This document shows, one piece after another, positions 1 to 8,242 of a DNA stretch of 64,000 nt. Position numbers and translations under genes: made by a program. The stretch comes from Salinibacterium sp. SWN248 (GTDB taxonomy: Bacteria; Actinomycetota; Actinomycetes; Actinomycetales; Microbacteriaceae), in the NCBI RefSeq assembly GCF_015864575.1, contig NZ_JADYWW010000001.1, positions 2,006,553-2,070,552 on the forward strand, given 5' to 3'. Position 1 is the first letter of the stretch, and each line of letters starts with the position of its first letter. A model generated the notes under the pieces. The model did no database searches. It was not told where the DNA came from and saw nothing but the letters and a program-made list of their open reading frames with translations.

Positions 1-1
1 G

Positions 2-160
2 ACGGCAGCCATCCGCGCGAGCACGACCCTTCCGCTCGTGGCCGTACTTGCTGTTCCTCAGCTTCCGACGGACATCCGCCACAACTCCAAGATCGACCGC
101 ACACGGTTGTCCGAGTGGGCCGAGCGACTGCTGGCTGGCGGAAAGCCGACCGCACCATGA
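2..160 (+). CDS. oleC: OleC-like olefin (beta-lactone) synthetase, C-terminal end only
   Basis: Only the last 52 codons are in the window, open from its left edge. They contain the closing segment typical of AMP-forming acyl-CoA synthetase relatives of the OleC type, with LPTDIRHNSKIDRTRL shortly before the stop. OleC converts 2-alkyl-3-hydroxyacids to beta-lactones in long-chain olefin synthesis. The stop codon overlaps the start of the next gene in an ATGA arrangement, and that gene looks like OleD, which supports the call. In some actinobacteria OleB and OleC are fused; that cannot be judged here. The family call rests on this short tail plus the neighbour. Confidence 0.7.
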   Translation, partial: TAAIRASTTLPLVAVLAVPQLPTDIRHNSKIDRTRLSEWAERLLAGGKPTAP

Positions 161-1122
161 TCGTGCTCGTCACCGGTGCATCCGGATTTCTCGGTCGCGC
201 GGTTGCCGCAGAAGCAGTCGCCGCGGGGCACGACGTGCGCACGCTGCAACGACGGCCTTCTGGCGTCGACGGTGTCACCGACTTCCTCGGTTCGATTACT
301 GACCCGGAGAACGTCGCGACTGCGATGGAAGGCGTCGAAGGCGTCATCCACCTCGCCGCGAAAGTATCGCTCGCCGGCGACCCGCACGCCTTTCACGCGG
401 TCAACGTCGAGGGAACTCAACTCGTTCTTGCCGCGGCCGAAGCAGCGGGTGTTTCTCGCTTCGTGCAGGTGTCATCACCCTCCGTAGCGCACGCCGGCTC
501 CGCGTTAGCCGGGGTTGGTGCCGAGCCTGCGTCACCCGAACACGCGCGCAGCGAATACGCGCGAACAAAGGCGCAAGCCGAACTGCTCGCTCTCGCCAGC
601 GATTCCGACCGGATGCGCGTGGTTGCCATCCGGCCGCACCTCGTCTGGGGTCCTGGTGACACCCAGCTCGTTGGCCGCATCGTCGACCGAGCTCGCCGTG
701 GACGCTTGCCCCTCCTCAATGGCGGCACCGCCCTCATCGACACGACCTACGTCGACAACGCCGCATCCGGAATTCTCGCTGCCCTGCACCGCGCCGACGT
801 CGCCCACGGCAAGGCCTACGTTCTCACCAACGGCGAACCGCGTCCCGTTGCCGACATCCTGGCGGGCATCTGCCTCGCTTCGGGGGTTCAGCCTCCGCGC
901 TGGAGTGTCCCGGCGGCCGTTGGACGCACCGCTGGCTCGCTCGTCGAACGAGTGTGGGCCGTGCGCCCCGGAGTCGACGAACCACCCATGACCCGCTTTC
1001 TTGCCGAACAACTTTCGACAGCGCACTGGTTCGATCAGCGCGACATCCGCGAGGCGCTGGACTGGTCGCCCGCCGTGAGTATTGACGAAGGCCTACGCCG
1101 ACTCGCCCGTCACGAGCGTTAG
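157..1122 (+). CDS. oleD: OleD-like NAD(P)-dependent 2-alkyl-3-oxoalkanoate reductase
   Basis: A 321-residue short-chain (extended) dehydrogenase. The ATG at 157 overlaps the oleC stop and immediately precedes the nucleotide-binding motif VTGASGFLG (residues 5-13); an in-frame GTG further upstream would run into oleC and is not needed. The YxxxK pair appears as SEYARTKAQ near residue 145, and the family region IRPHLVWGPGD follows. Proteins of this kind (3-beta-HSD/epimerase family) reduce the 3-oxo group of OleA products to a 3-hydroxyacid, the substrate of OleC. Translational coupling to the preceding gene supports the pathway assignment. Alternative: a generic sterol/sugar epimerase-like reductase. 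Confidence 0.8.
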   Translation: MIVLVTGASGFLGRAVAAEAVAAGHDVRTLQRRPSGVDGVTDFLGSITDPENVATAMEGVEGVIHLAAKVSLAGDPHAFHAVNVEGTQLVLAAAEAAGVSRFVQVSSPSVAHAGSALAGVGAEPASPEHARSEYARTKAQAELLALASDSDRMRVVAIRPHLVWGPGDTQLVGRIVDRARRGRLPLLNGGTALIDTTYVDNAASGILAALHRADVAHGKAYVLTNGEPRPVADILAGICLASGVQPPRWSVPAAVGRTAGSLVERVWAVRPGVDEPPMTRFLAEQLSTAHWFDQRDIREALDWSPAVSIDEGLRRLARHER

Positions 1123-1170
1123 CGGGTACGCTCGGGGCACGAGCCACTCGGCTCACAGGAGGACAACGTC

Positions 1171-1281
1171 ATGGCCGATAAATCACCCAAGAAATCATCC
1201 GGCAAGACTGTAGCCAGCAAGTCTCTCAAAGAGAAGCGCGCTGACAAGAAAGACAAGGCCGCCGGCAAGCGCAAGGACTAA
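1171..1281 (+). CDS. 36-residue lysine-rich small protein
   Basis: A short gene with a perfect AGGAGG ribosome binding site at 1157-1162, eight bases before the ATG. The product (MADKSPKKSSGKTV... to ...GKRKD) is about one third lysine with no hydrophobic core, so it is probably disordered and may bind nucleic acid. The gene is followed within ten bases by a strong hairpin. Function is unknown. What makes it notable is that its sequence and the following hairpin recur in damaged form at 10400-10511. The strong Shine-Dalgarno sequence is the reason to believe it is translated. Confidence 0.7.
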   Translation: MADKSPKKSSGKTVASKSLKEKRADKKDKAAGKRKD

Positions 1282-1288
1282 CACTCGC

Positions 1289-1334
1289 TCAGCGGCGCGG
1301 GTGCTTCTGCAAACAGAAGCATCCTCCCCGCTGA
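1289..1334 (+). terminator. Double inverted-repeat hairpin after the lysine-rich gene
   Basis: Outer arms TCAGCGG/CCGCTGA enclose inner arms TGCTTCTG/CAGAAGCA around a 4-base loop. No T-run follows, so it may be a factor-assisted terminator or another structured element. The same outer arms recur at 10466-10511. Confidence 0.6.
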
Positions 1335-1711
1335 TGGGCAGTTGGGCACCAATACCGCAGCCCACGCGCCGCGCTCCATGTCCGCACTCAGCCGCGAATT
1401 AATCTGAACTACCAGTTGAAAACGTAGGTTGAACGGTGCGTAGAACTGGCGGTAGGGGTCGGTGGGGTGACATCCGCGCACTCAATAGGCGGATGCTCCG
1501 TGAACCGGCTCCGGAACTCGACCGGGAATGGTCCTGGCCTGAGAGAAGTCCTCAAAGAGAGACTGGTCTTCACATCGTTATGGGTAGCCACCCCTGAAGC
1601 ACGTCCACCAAGCCAAGTCAGCGCATCGAGCCAGTTTCCTATTCGCAGGCACGCGGCTCGAAGCTTTCCGAGGATCGTTGCGGAGAAAAGGAGCGTCGGT
1701 CCGCGTGCGTC
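1335..1711. other. Intergenic stretch without a supported gene
   Basis: I see no convincing coding region, RNA gene or repeat here. Short open frames on both strands lack ribosome binding sites and recognisable protein features. Confidence 0.5.
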
Positions 1712-2557
1712 CTACCGTCGCGCTGATGCCCTAGCAAGGCCTAGGTTTGCCACCAGCCCCGTAAGTTGCGCGGAAGGGGCGACCCCGAGTTCGGTATCCA
1801 GAATCGCTGTGTAGTGCTTGACGTGGGCCAACGCGTCGGAGATATTGCCCTCGGCGAGGAATGCGGCGACGAGCGCTCTGCGTGGGCTCTCACGCATCGG
1901 CTCCACCGCGATCGCGGCAAGTGCAGACTCGATCGCCTGCGCGAACTGACCCTTGCGACGGTACGACGCGGACATCTGCTCGAGAGCGTGCAGCGCCGTC
2001 ATCCGAAAATGTTCACGCTCGATGTACACCCAGTCGTCGTCCCAGTCGGGCAGGAGCTCGTGCGCAAACCAGCCAAGCGGCACCACCACGCCTTCGTCGG
2101 GGTCGTGACCAGACGCGAGTGTGTCGGCAACACGGATGACGAGGTCGACGTCGGCCTCCACCTCCGCACCGATCCATAGCATCTCGGCCTCGCCCTGAAT
2201 GAGTTCGGGGAGCACCTTGCGCAGCCGCCACAGCGTAGATCTCAAGCAGGCGAATGCGTGATCCTGAGACGAATTAGGCCAGAGCACACCCGCGGCGCGT
2301 GATCGTGGCACCGGCTGATGCTGCAGTCCAAGGTAGGCGACGAGTCGCGTCGCACTGGCCGGAATCGGGCGTGGCCTCCCGTCCTGGGTTACAGCAAACC
2401 CATTTAGCAACGTGAGGTGCGTCCCACTTAGCGCGCCCATGTCCCACTCTCCACGGTCATCGTCGGCCCCTCCACGGGTCATCAATCGCGTGCCCACCAC
2501 TCGCGGCTGGACCTCCACTTTATGACTGTTTGTCCTAGTTTGCTTCGATTGCGTCAC
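1712..2557 (-). CDS. SARP/BTAD-family transcriptional activator
   Basis: Up to 281 residues from a GTG at 2557; an ATG at 2440 would give 242 residues starting just before the family-like segment LTLLNGFAVTQDG and may be the true start. The N-terminal part is an OmpR-type winged helix (about residues 50-150). The C-terminal part is the helical BTAD domain, with the typical YRRKGQFAQAIESALAAIAVEP and ELGVAPSAQL. It has no ATPase or TPR extension, so it is a small SARP. Such proteins activate gene clusters by binding direct repeats near promoters. It is divergent from the gene run starting at 2638/2915, where a matching pair of direct repeats lies, so local regulation is a reasonable inference. 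Confidence 0.85.
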   Translation of the reverse strand: MTQSKQTRTNSHKVEVQPRVVGTRLMTRGGADDDRGEWDMGALSGTHLTLLNGFAVTQDGRPRPIPASATRLVAYLGLQHQPVPRSRAAGVLWPNSSQDHAFACLRSTLWRLRKVLPELIQGEAEMLWIGAEVEADVDLVIRVADTLASGHDPDEGVVVPLGWFAHELLPDWDDDWVYIEREHFRMTALHALEQMSASYRRKGQFAQAIESALAAIAVEPMRESPRRALVAAFLAEGNISDALAHVKHYTAILDTELGVAPSAQLTGLVANLGLARASARR

Positions 2558-2637
2558 CGCACTGTCACCGAGCGCTGTCGAGCGCGGAGATGCAACGGTG
2601 ATGACGCGGTGATGGTCACGCGATCAACATCGATGCT

Positions 2638-2832
2638 ATGGATGAGGCACAACCACACGACGCCATGCTCTTCATCGCGGTGTGGATCGAGGGCGGCCCG
2701 GAGCGGGCACTGCGAGTGAAAATCACCACCGTGGGCGATTACGCCGACGCAGACTTTTACGCCACCACGGTTTCGGAGGCAGTTACTCGAGTGGAGCGGT
2801 GGCTACGCCGTCAAGAAATGTCGCAGCGGTGA
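2638..2832 (+). CDS. 64-residue hypothetical protein, first gene divergent from the SARP gene
   Basis: A short frame beginning MDEAQPHDAMLFIAVWIEGG. It has an N-terminal beta-strand-like segment and a C-terminal amphipathic helix ending VTRVERWLRRQEMSQR. The sequence looks like a folded small alpha/beta protein rather than random translation, and it lies in the right place to be co-expressed with the following cluster. No clear ribosome binding site is visible, so translation is uncertain. I do not recognise a family. Confidence 0.45.
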   Translation: MDEAQPHDAMLFIAVWIEGGPERALRVKITTVGDYADADFYATTVSEAVTRVERWLRRQEMSQR

Positions 2833-2852
2833 CGCTGCCATCACGCAGCGGT
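2823..2852 (+). promoter_or_regulatory. 22-bp-spaced direct repeat, candidate SARP operator
   Basis: GCAGCGGT occurs at 2823-2830 and again at 2845-2852, a spacing of exactly 22 bp (two helical turns), about 65 bp before the start of the large acidic/cationic protein gene. SARP activators are known to bind direct repeats on the same DNA face. That the SARP at 1712-2557 binds here is inference. Confidence 0.4.
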
Positions 2853-2914
2853 AACACTGCAGGCGTCATCGTGAGTCTCGCAGCAGTCCACTACAGCGGT
2901 CGTTGGGAGCAATC

Positions 2915-5131
2915 ATGGAAACGGTTCACGGCACGTACGGCACGACAAGCGAGTCCTACCCCCCTGCATTTACGCCGCTTGTCGAGCCAAATCAACTCCG
3001 AGAAGCGGGCGCCGACCCTCTCCATTCCCAGTCCCCTATGACCTCGCCCTTCGCTGAAAGTTTCGCGACGCTCACCGAGGAAGAGTGGGAGGGCCAGGCA
3101 CTCGAAGACCTCGCGAGCGAGATGGAGGATGAACAGTTCTCGGCTGCTGTCGACAGTCTGGTTAATGAAGCCGCGCGGCGCCATCTCAGTGCGATGTCTG
3201 GGTGGCGCGAAGCCGAAGGCGGCTCTGCACTTGCTCAGAGCGACGTGGAGCAGTGGATGGAGTCCATCGTCTCCGAGGCGGAATACATGATCGATGAGTT
3301 GGAGCGAGAACACGAAGGACAGTCGCTCGAATGGTTTTCTGAACTCGAGCTCGAAAACGAGTTGTTTGGCGCCGACGAATACGAGGATAACGCTGGTAAT
3401 CCGCTCGACTCTCAAGAACTCTTTTTCAAAGCGCTGCGGCGCAAGTTCAAGAAGGTAGTGGGTTTCGCCAAGAAGGCCATCAAGAAGGGCGTGAAGTTCA
3501 TCGGCAATTTGAACCCGCTCAAGCGCATCTTCGCCGCCATCAAAAAGGCAGTGCGCCCGCTGCTCAAGCGTGTCTTGCGCCGCGTGCTCGGTAAACTGCC
3601 ACCACCATTGCGTGCCGTCGCGGTCCGTGTGGCTAAGAGGTTGGGGATCAACACCGAGGTCAGTGAGCTCACCGAGGCCGAGGCGTTTGACCTTGACGTC
3701 GCGGGCGAACTCTTCGCCCCGGCGTTCAACACCGAGGGCGACTTTGAATACGAATCCGAGAATGAGGGCGCGCCCGGTGGCGACTCCTATGAGGCCGACG
3801 TTGCTACGCTCGATCGAGCACGCGACCGCCTTGCACACCAGCTCGCAGAAATGGAAAGCGGTCAGACGCCGCTGGCCGAGATGGAGCAGTTCCTGCCGGC
3901 CGTGATGCCGCTCCTCAAAATCGGCGTCAAGATTGTGGGCCGTAAGCGTGTGGTCGGCGTGGTCGCCAAGGCTCTCTCTGTCGTCATGGCCCCGCTGGTC
4001 GGGTCGCAGGCCGCAAAACTCCTTTCGCGCTACATCGCGGATTCGGGATTGAAACTCATCGGCTTTGAGGCTGAGTCTGCCGCCAACGACCCGACCCTCG
4101 GAACGTCCGCCCTCGTCGCGGCAGCTGAGGCGGCCGTGGCCCATGTCGCGACCCTCGACGAGTCTGTCCTTGACGACGACCGGCTGCTAGAGGGTGAGGT
4201 GCAGGCCGCTTTCGCGGAGGCGGCCGCGCAACACATACCCGCTGCGCTCCTGCGCCCTGAGTTCGTGGACCCGTCGGCTGAGGGCGGAGTGTGGGTGTCG
4301 ATGCCACGGGCAACCGCGCCAGTATTTCGCTACAAGAAGTTCAGCCGGGTGATCCCACTGCGGGTGCACAAGTCGCTCGCGCAGTCGGTGCGATTCACCA
4401 ACGGAGAGACCCTAGAGTCGCGGATGCTCGAAGCAGGGGTCGCGGAGTGGCCCGCTGAGGGCGAACTGGAACTGTATGAGTTCCTGCCAGGTGGTGAGGT
4501 GGGCCACCTCACGGAGTACGAGTCAGACGGTGAAGCCTCGACCGCCGACGAGTTCGACGAGTTTTCTGAGGAAGTCGCCGGGATGCTGGCTCGCAACCGG
4601 CGCCTCGGCAGCAACGCCCGCGGGCGCGGGTCGCGGCGCCGGGTTTTCCGGATCAAGGTTGCGGGCAAGCGACTGCGCAAGCGTTCGCCGTTCTCGGTTC
4701 GACTCGACCTCTCGTCGCCACGACCCGAGATCCGCCTTCTGCTGCGCGTGGGCGAGCGCAACGCCCATCGCATGGCACGCATGCTCGACGCACGCCAACT
4801 CACCGAGGTGGTGAAGGTCGCGAGGTCGGTGTTCGGCGAGACTCTGACCGCCGCGCTCGCGGCGCGGCTCGTCCACATGACCAAACGCCGCCAGATCACG
4901 ATGCCCGAAGGATCCACCAAGAAATTGGCGGGAGTTCTAGTTTCTGGAGCGATGACAGCCTTCTCGAAACAGCTGCCGGGGATGGCCTCGACGCTCGGTG
5001 CCGCCGCCAAGGACGCGGCCTCCGGAGTGACGCTCATGGTGACGTTCCGCTTCGCCGACAAGGCGGCGCTGATCGCCGCGACGCCCTCGGAGCCCACGTT
5101 GTCAATCAAGGCGGGGTACCACCGTGCCTAG
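2915..5131 (+). CDS. Large acidic protein with an internal cationic amphipathic segment, unknown family
   Basis: 738 residues from the ATG at 2915, chosen because GGGAG at 2905-2909 fits as a ribosome binding site. Residues 1-168 are strongly acidic. Residues about 170-245 change abruptly to a Lys/Arg-rich amphipathic helical stretch (for example RRKFKKVVGFAKKAIKKG) resembling membrane-active peptides. Another acidic block follows (about 245-300), then a hydrophobic helical region (about 320-385). A second basic patch lies near 565-595 (GRGSRRRVFRIKVAGKRLRKR). No signal peptide is seen. It overlaps the next gene by 8 bases. I do not recognise a family; the charge pattern suggests a self-neutralised membrane-active protein or scaffold, which is inference only. 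Confidence 0.75.
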   Translation: METVHGTYGTTSESYPPAFTPLVEPNQLREAGADPLHSQSPMTSPFAESFATLTEEEWEGQALEDLASEMEDEQFSAAVDSLVNEAARRHLSAMSGWREAEGGSALAQSDVEQWMESIVSEAEYMIDELEREHEGQSLEWFSELELENELFGADEYEDNAGNPLDSQELFFKALRRKFKKVVGFAKKAIKKGVKFIGNLNPLKRIFAAIKKAVRPLLKRVLRRVLGKLPPPLRAVAVRVAKRLGINTEVSELTEAEAFDLDVAGELFAPAFNTEGDFEYESENEGAPGGDSYEADVATLDRARDRLAHQLAEMESGQTPLAEMEQFLPAVMPLLKIGVKIVGRKRVVGVVAKALSVVMAPLVGSQAAKLLSRYIADSGLKLIGFEAESAANDPTLGTSALVAAAEAAVAHVATLDESVLDDDRLLEGEVQAAFAEAAAQHIPAALLRPEFVDPSAEGGVWVSMPRATAPVFRYKKFSRVIPLRVHKSLAQSVRFTNGETLESRMLEAGVAEWPAEGELELYEFLPGGEVGHLTEYESDGEASTADEFDEFSEEVAGMLARNRRLGSNARGRGSRRRVFRIKVAGKRLRKRSPFSVRLDLSSPRPEIRLLLRVGERNAHRMARMLDARQLTEVVKVARSVFGETLTAALAARLVHMTKRRQITMPEGSTKKLAGVLVSGAMTAFSKQLPGMASTLGAAAKDAASGVTLMVTFRFADKAALIAATPSEPTLSIKAGYHRA

Positions 5132-6416
5132 TGCAGCGACAAAGCGCCAGCTCGCCGCCGAAATCGCTCACTGGTCGCTCGCCATCGACGCTCTCTATGA
5201 TCTGGACACAGCGGCTTCCCCCGAGGGCTGGCGATCGCTCGAAAGTTATCTGAGCCGCAAGTTGAGAGATCGCATGCACGCCATGGTCGCGGAACTGCGT
5301 TCAGAGGGAGCCGACCTAATGCGCTGGCACGATGCCGGCGGTGAACCACACGAGGTGAGGCGCCGCCTGCTCCGGCTGCGATCGCGTTACCTGCGCGCTG
5401 AGACGATCCTCGACTTCTACAGCACCGCGATCAACTCGCGATCCAATCCCACAATGGGATCGTTGCTGCGCGGCTACGACACACTGGCGACCGACTCCAT
5501 GGCTGCGGCTCTGCTCCCCCTCGGGCACGAGCCCATCCCAGCACTCGTCTACGCCGCGATCGGCAAGGGAGCGAGCGTGCTGCGGGCCGATGTTCAATTG
5601 TGGGACCACGCGCACCCCTCACCGGCCGCGGCCATCAAACTCACCCGGCACAATTTGTCGCACCCCACCGCCCTGTTCCACGAGACAGGACACCAGGTAT
5701 CTCACCAAATTGGGTGGAAGGCCGAGCTGGCCGAGGCGCTCGAGCGCGAGCTATCCTCGGCGTCCCGCGGCGTCGCGCTGATGTGGGCGTCGTGGTCGAG
5801 CGAGATCGCGGCTGACGTCCACGCCTGGGCGCAGAGTGGCTGGTCGTCGGTCGCGGCACTCGCCAACGTGGTGGACGGCAGCACTCGCGAGGTCTTCCAC
5901 ATCCGACCGGGCGACCCCCACCCGTTCCCCGCGGCACGAGTGGCATTCAACGTCGCTATGTGCCGCAGTTGGTTTGGCGCCGGTCCTTGGGACGACCTAG
6001 GTCAGGCGTGGCAGGAGCGACACGACGTCGAGAGCGCGGGACAGGCCGGCGAATTCATGACAATCAGCTCAGGGATGATGGAGCGCATCGTGGAGGTCTG
6101 CACCCGCAGGCCGATGAAGGCGTTTCAGGGCGCGACCGTCACCCACCTGATCGACCCGATGCGCGTCAGCCCTAGCGCGCTCGCCGCGCTGGCAACCCAA
6201 GCGGGACCGTCGCTCCTCACATCCACGTATCTGCGCCGGCGCGAACCGCTGCGCATCCTTGGTTTGCTCTCTGCGCGATCTCTTGAAGAGCCGCACAAGG
6301 CCGCCGAACATCGCGCGGTTCTCCGCAGTTGGGTTACCCAGGTGGGTGCCGATGCGATCGACGCCACTGGAGCGCGCACCAGCGTCACTTCGCCACCTTC
6401 AACACTAGTTGCCTAG
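5124..6416 (+). CDS. Zincin-like metalloprotease (HETGH), unknown family
   Basis: 430 residues from a GTG that overlaps the preceding stop by 8 bases, indicating translational coupling. Residues 186-190 are HETGH, the HExxH zinc motif of zincins. About 37 residues later E227 in SSEIAADVHAW is a good third ligand, in gluzincin style. The N-terminal third is helical and charged. There is no signal peptide or membrane segment. The large acidic protein encoded upstream and the hydrolase encoded downstream are possible partners or substrates. Peptidase activity is inferred from the motif only; the overall sequence does not remind me of a named peptidase family. Confidence 0.75.
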   Translation: MPSAATKRQLAAEIAHWSLAIDALYDLDTAASPEGWRSLESYLSRKLRDRMHAMVAELRSEGADLMRWHDAGGEPHEVRRRLLRLRSRYLRAETILDFYSTAINSRSNPTMGSLLRGYDTLATDSMAAALLPLGHEPIPALVYAAIGKGASVLRADVQLWDHAHPSPAAAIKLTRHNLSHPTALFHETGHQVSHQIGWKAELAEALERELSSASRGVALMWASWSSEIAADVHAWAQSGWSSVAALANVVDGSTREVFHIRPGDPHPFPAARVAFNVAMCRSWFGAGPWDDLGQAWQERHDVESAGQAGEFMTISSGMMERIVEVCTRRPMKAFQGATVTHLIDPMRVSPSALAALATQAGPSLLTSTYLRRREPLRILGLLSARSLEEPHKAAEHRAVLRSWVTQVGADAIDATGARTSVTSPPSTLVA

Positions 6417-6431
6417 GAAAGGAAAACCCTC

Positions 6432-6986
6432 ATGACCACTAACGAGTCCACCGCACCCGCATCGACCGGGTGGGACGAGCGTCAATTCGAGGAGATGTTC
6501 GACAGGGCCATTGCGCGCTTCGCCGGCGGGCCGTTGTCCGCGCCTCGCGACTCCGGGCCAACGCGCGAGGAGGTGGTTCAGTCGGACACGGCATTTCGGT
6601 ACGGGATGATCACTGGTTTGCTGGGGAGAACCGGGCGAGGCGGCAAGTCCACGTTCAGCGGCTTTGTGCCGTCGACGCTGCACGGCAGAACGCTCGTCAT
6701 CGAAGTCTCTCCGCGTGCACGCCGCGGTGAGACGGTGGAGCTTACGCTGCGCACAAAATCGGGCGAGATCGACTACCACGACGCGGGCGAATTGTCCGAC
6801 GCAGGCACCGTTGAGGTGCCAAGTCAATCGTCCGGATCCGCAGTGGTACTTGCGGTGGTGTACGACTCCGCTGGTCGCATGATCGCTGCCTCTGCGCACC
6901 CGACGAAGAGTTCGGCACATCTGCCCGAACCCGCTGTCGGCGCCCGCTCGAACTCCCCCAAATCGCCGAAATCACCCAAGAACTAG
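6432..6986 (+). CDS. 184-residue hypothetical protein, beta-rich core and Ser/Pro/Lys tail
   Basis: ATG with GGAAAGGAAA upstream. The N-terminus is an amphipathic helix (RQFEEMFDRAIARFAGG). The middle (about residues 70-160) alternates short strands, as in an Ig-like or fibronectin-like sandwich (LVIEVSPRARRGETVELTL). The C-terminus ends in a repetitive SPKSPKSPKN tail. It lies 15 bases after the metalloprotease gene and 10 before the next, so it is part of the same operon. No family recognised; a structural or substrate-recognition role is possible. Confidence 0.7.
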   Translation: MTTNESTAPASTGWDERQFEEMFDRAIARFAGGPLSAPRDSGPTREEVVQSDTAFRYGMITGLLGRTGRGGKSTFSGFVPSTLHGRTLVIEVSPRARRGETVELTLRTKSGEIDYHDAGELSDAGTVEVPSQSSGSAVVLAVVYDSAGRMIAASAHPTKSSAHLPEPAVGARSNSPKSPKSPKN

Positions 6987-6996
6987 GAGAGAAGCC

Positions 6997-8241
6997 ATGT
7001 TCCTCAATCTAGCTAACACGTTTGTAGCGCAGGGCAAGCCCGCCACATCCGTTTTTCTCGTGCACCCGGTCCAGCTCAGTCGATGGCTCGACGAGGCCTG
7101 GGCCGCGGGCGCCCTCGTGCCGCCCCTTCCGGGCGTCACTCCCCCGAACGCCGCTCCCCTGCTCGGCGCGAGCCAGATCATCGAGGACCTCAATCTGCCA
7201 ACGCAGGCGGCAGGAGGGCTGATCGATCCATCCGGAATCAGCGCCACTAATCCCGACAACTGGTCGCGGGTGCGCGGGCCGCTTGAGGCTTCCCCCGGAT
7301 CAGGCGGGCTGATCTGGCACCAGCTGATTTACGCGTACCTTGTCGAGAGCACCGGCGTCATGGAGATCTTCTCGGAGGTGGTGCGCCGAACGGTGCTCGG
7401 CGAGACCCTGGGCTCGCTGTCGCCCGAGAGTGTGAAGTGGCTGCGCAGCACAGAGGAACTGTTCTTCAGGGATCCACCACTGTTTTCCATCGGCGGCGTG
7501 ATCAGCGAGATGCGGCCCCACGCCCGCGTGAACCGCCGCAACGCCTACTGGCGGATGTTCGGGCTCGACCTCCCGCACCAGATCCCCAGCATCTGGGGCG
7601 GCGCCACGACCCCCGACGCGTGGAAACAGGGAGTCGGGAGCGGAGTCAACCTCGACTTCCGCGAGAAGTGGACGGAGTTGTTGCGCCAGGTCTGGATGGG
7701 GCTCGAGAACCGCAAGAACGCGGCAGGAGTCAATCCCACGGATCCTTCGTACGTCGCGCTGCTGTGCCGTGCGATCCGCGACATGCTGAATCAACGCAGG
7801 CAGGGCGGCGCGCTGGCGCGCGAGGAGTTCGCGTACGTGTCCGCGCTCAGCTGGTTCGACCTGACATTGCGCTCAGACTCGCCGATCGTGAAGGACCTCA
7901 AGGCCCAGGCGAGTACGCCAGACGGGCGTCTCACGGCCATCGCAGAGCGGGTGGGAATGAAGTCCGCCACCCGAAGCCGCGAATTGCTGGAGATGGCGGA
8001 ACTCTCGTCGAGCGTTCTCCGCGCCATTGAGTTGGGAATCTTCGACGATCCGGTCCAGGCCGAGGCCCTCTACTCACCCGCGTCGCAGTTGACCGAGGAC
8101 ATGAACGACCTCATCAACCTGTGGCAATCGGCGACGGGCGATCGGGTCAAAGAGCGTCCCACCGGCACTGCGGTGACCGCCAGCGCGCAGCCGCTGCGCG
8201 TGCCACGCCCGGAACTCGCGGCCACCCGCGCAGGTGCCTGA
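6997..8241 (+). CDS. 414-residue hypothetical protein of the same operon
   Basis: ATG with AGGAGAGAAG directly upstream. The product is largely alpha-helical with many Trp/Arg pairs (for example RVNRRNAYWRMFGLDLPH), conserved-looking blocks and a flexible Pro/Ala-rich C-terminus. It lacks a signal peptide, membrane segments and any enzyme motif I recognise. It is flanked closely on both sides by cluster genes and its stop overlaps the next gene if a GTG at 8234 is used there. A core component of the putative system, function unknown. Confidence 0.75.
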   Translation: MFLNLANTFVAQGKPATSVFLVHPVQLSRWLDEAWAAGALVPPLPGVTPPNAAPLLGASQIIEDLNLPTQAAGGLIDPSGISATNPDNWSRVRGPLEASPGSGGLIWHQLIYAYLVESTGVMEIFSEVVRRTVLGETLGSLSPESVKWLRSTEELFFRDPPLFSIGGVISEMRPHARVNRRNAYWRMFGLDLPHQIPSIWGGATTPDAWKQGVGSGVNLDFREKWTELLRQVWMGLENRKNAAGVNPTDPSYVALLCRAIRDMLNQRRQGGALAREEFAYVSALSWFDLTLRSDSPIVKDLKAQASTPDGRLTAIAERVGMKSATRSRELLEMAELSSSVLRAIELGIFDDPVQAEALYSPASQLTEDMNDLINLWQSATGDRVKERPTGTAVTASAQPLRVPRPELAATRAGA

Positions 8242-8242
8242 C

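Noticed and set aside
2891..4144. A 417-codon open frame antisense to the acidic/cationic protein gene
   Set aside because: It has no ribosome binding site, reads as low-complexity mirror of a GC-rich gene, and the opposite strand has clear operon structure.
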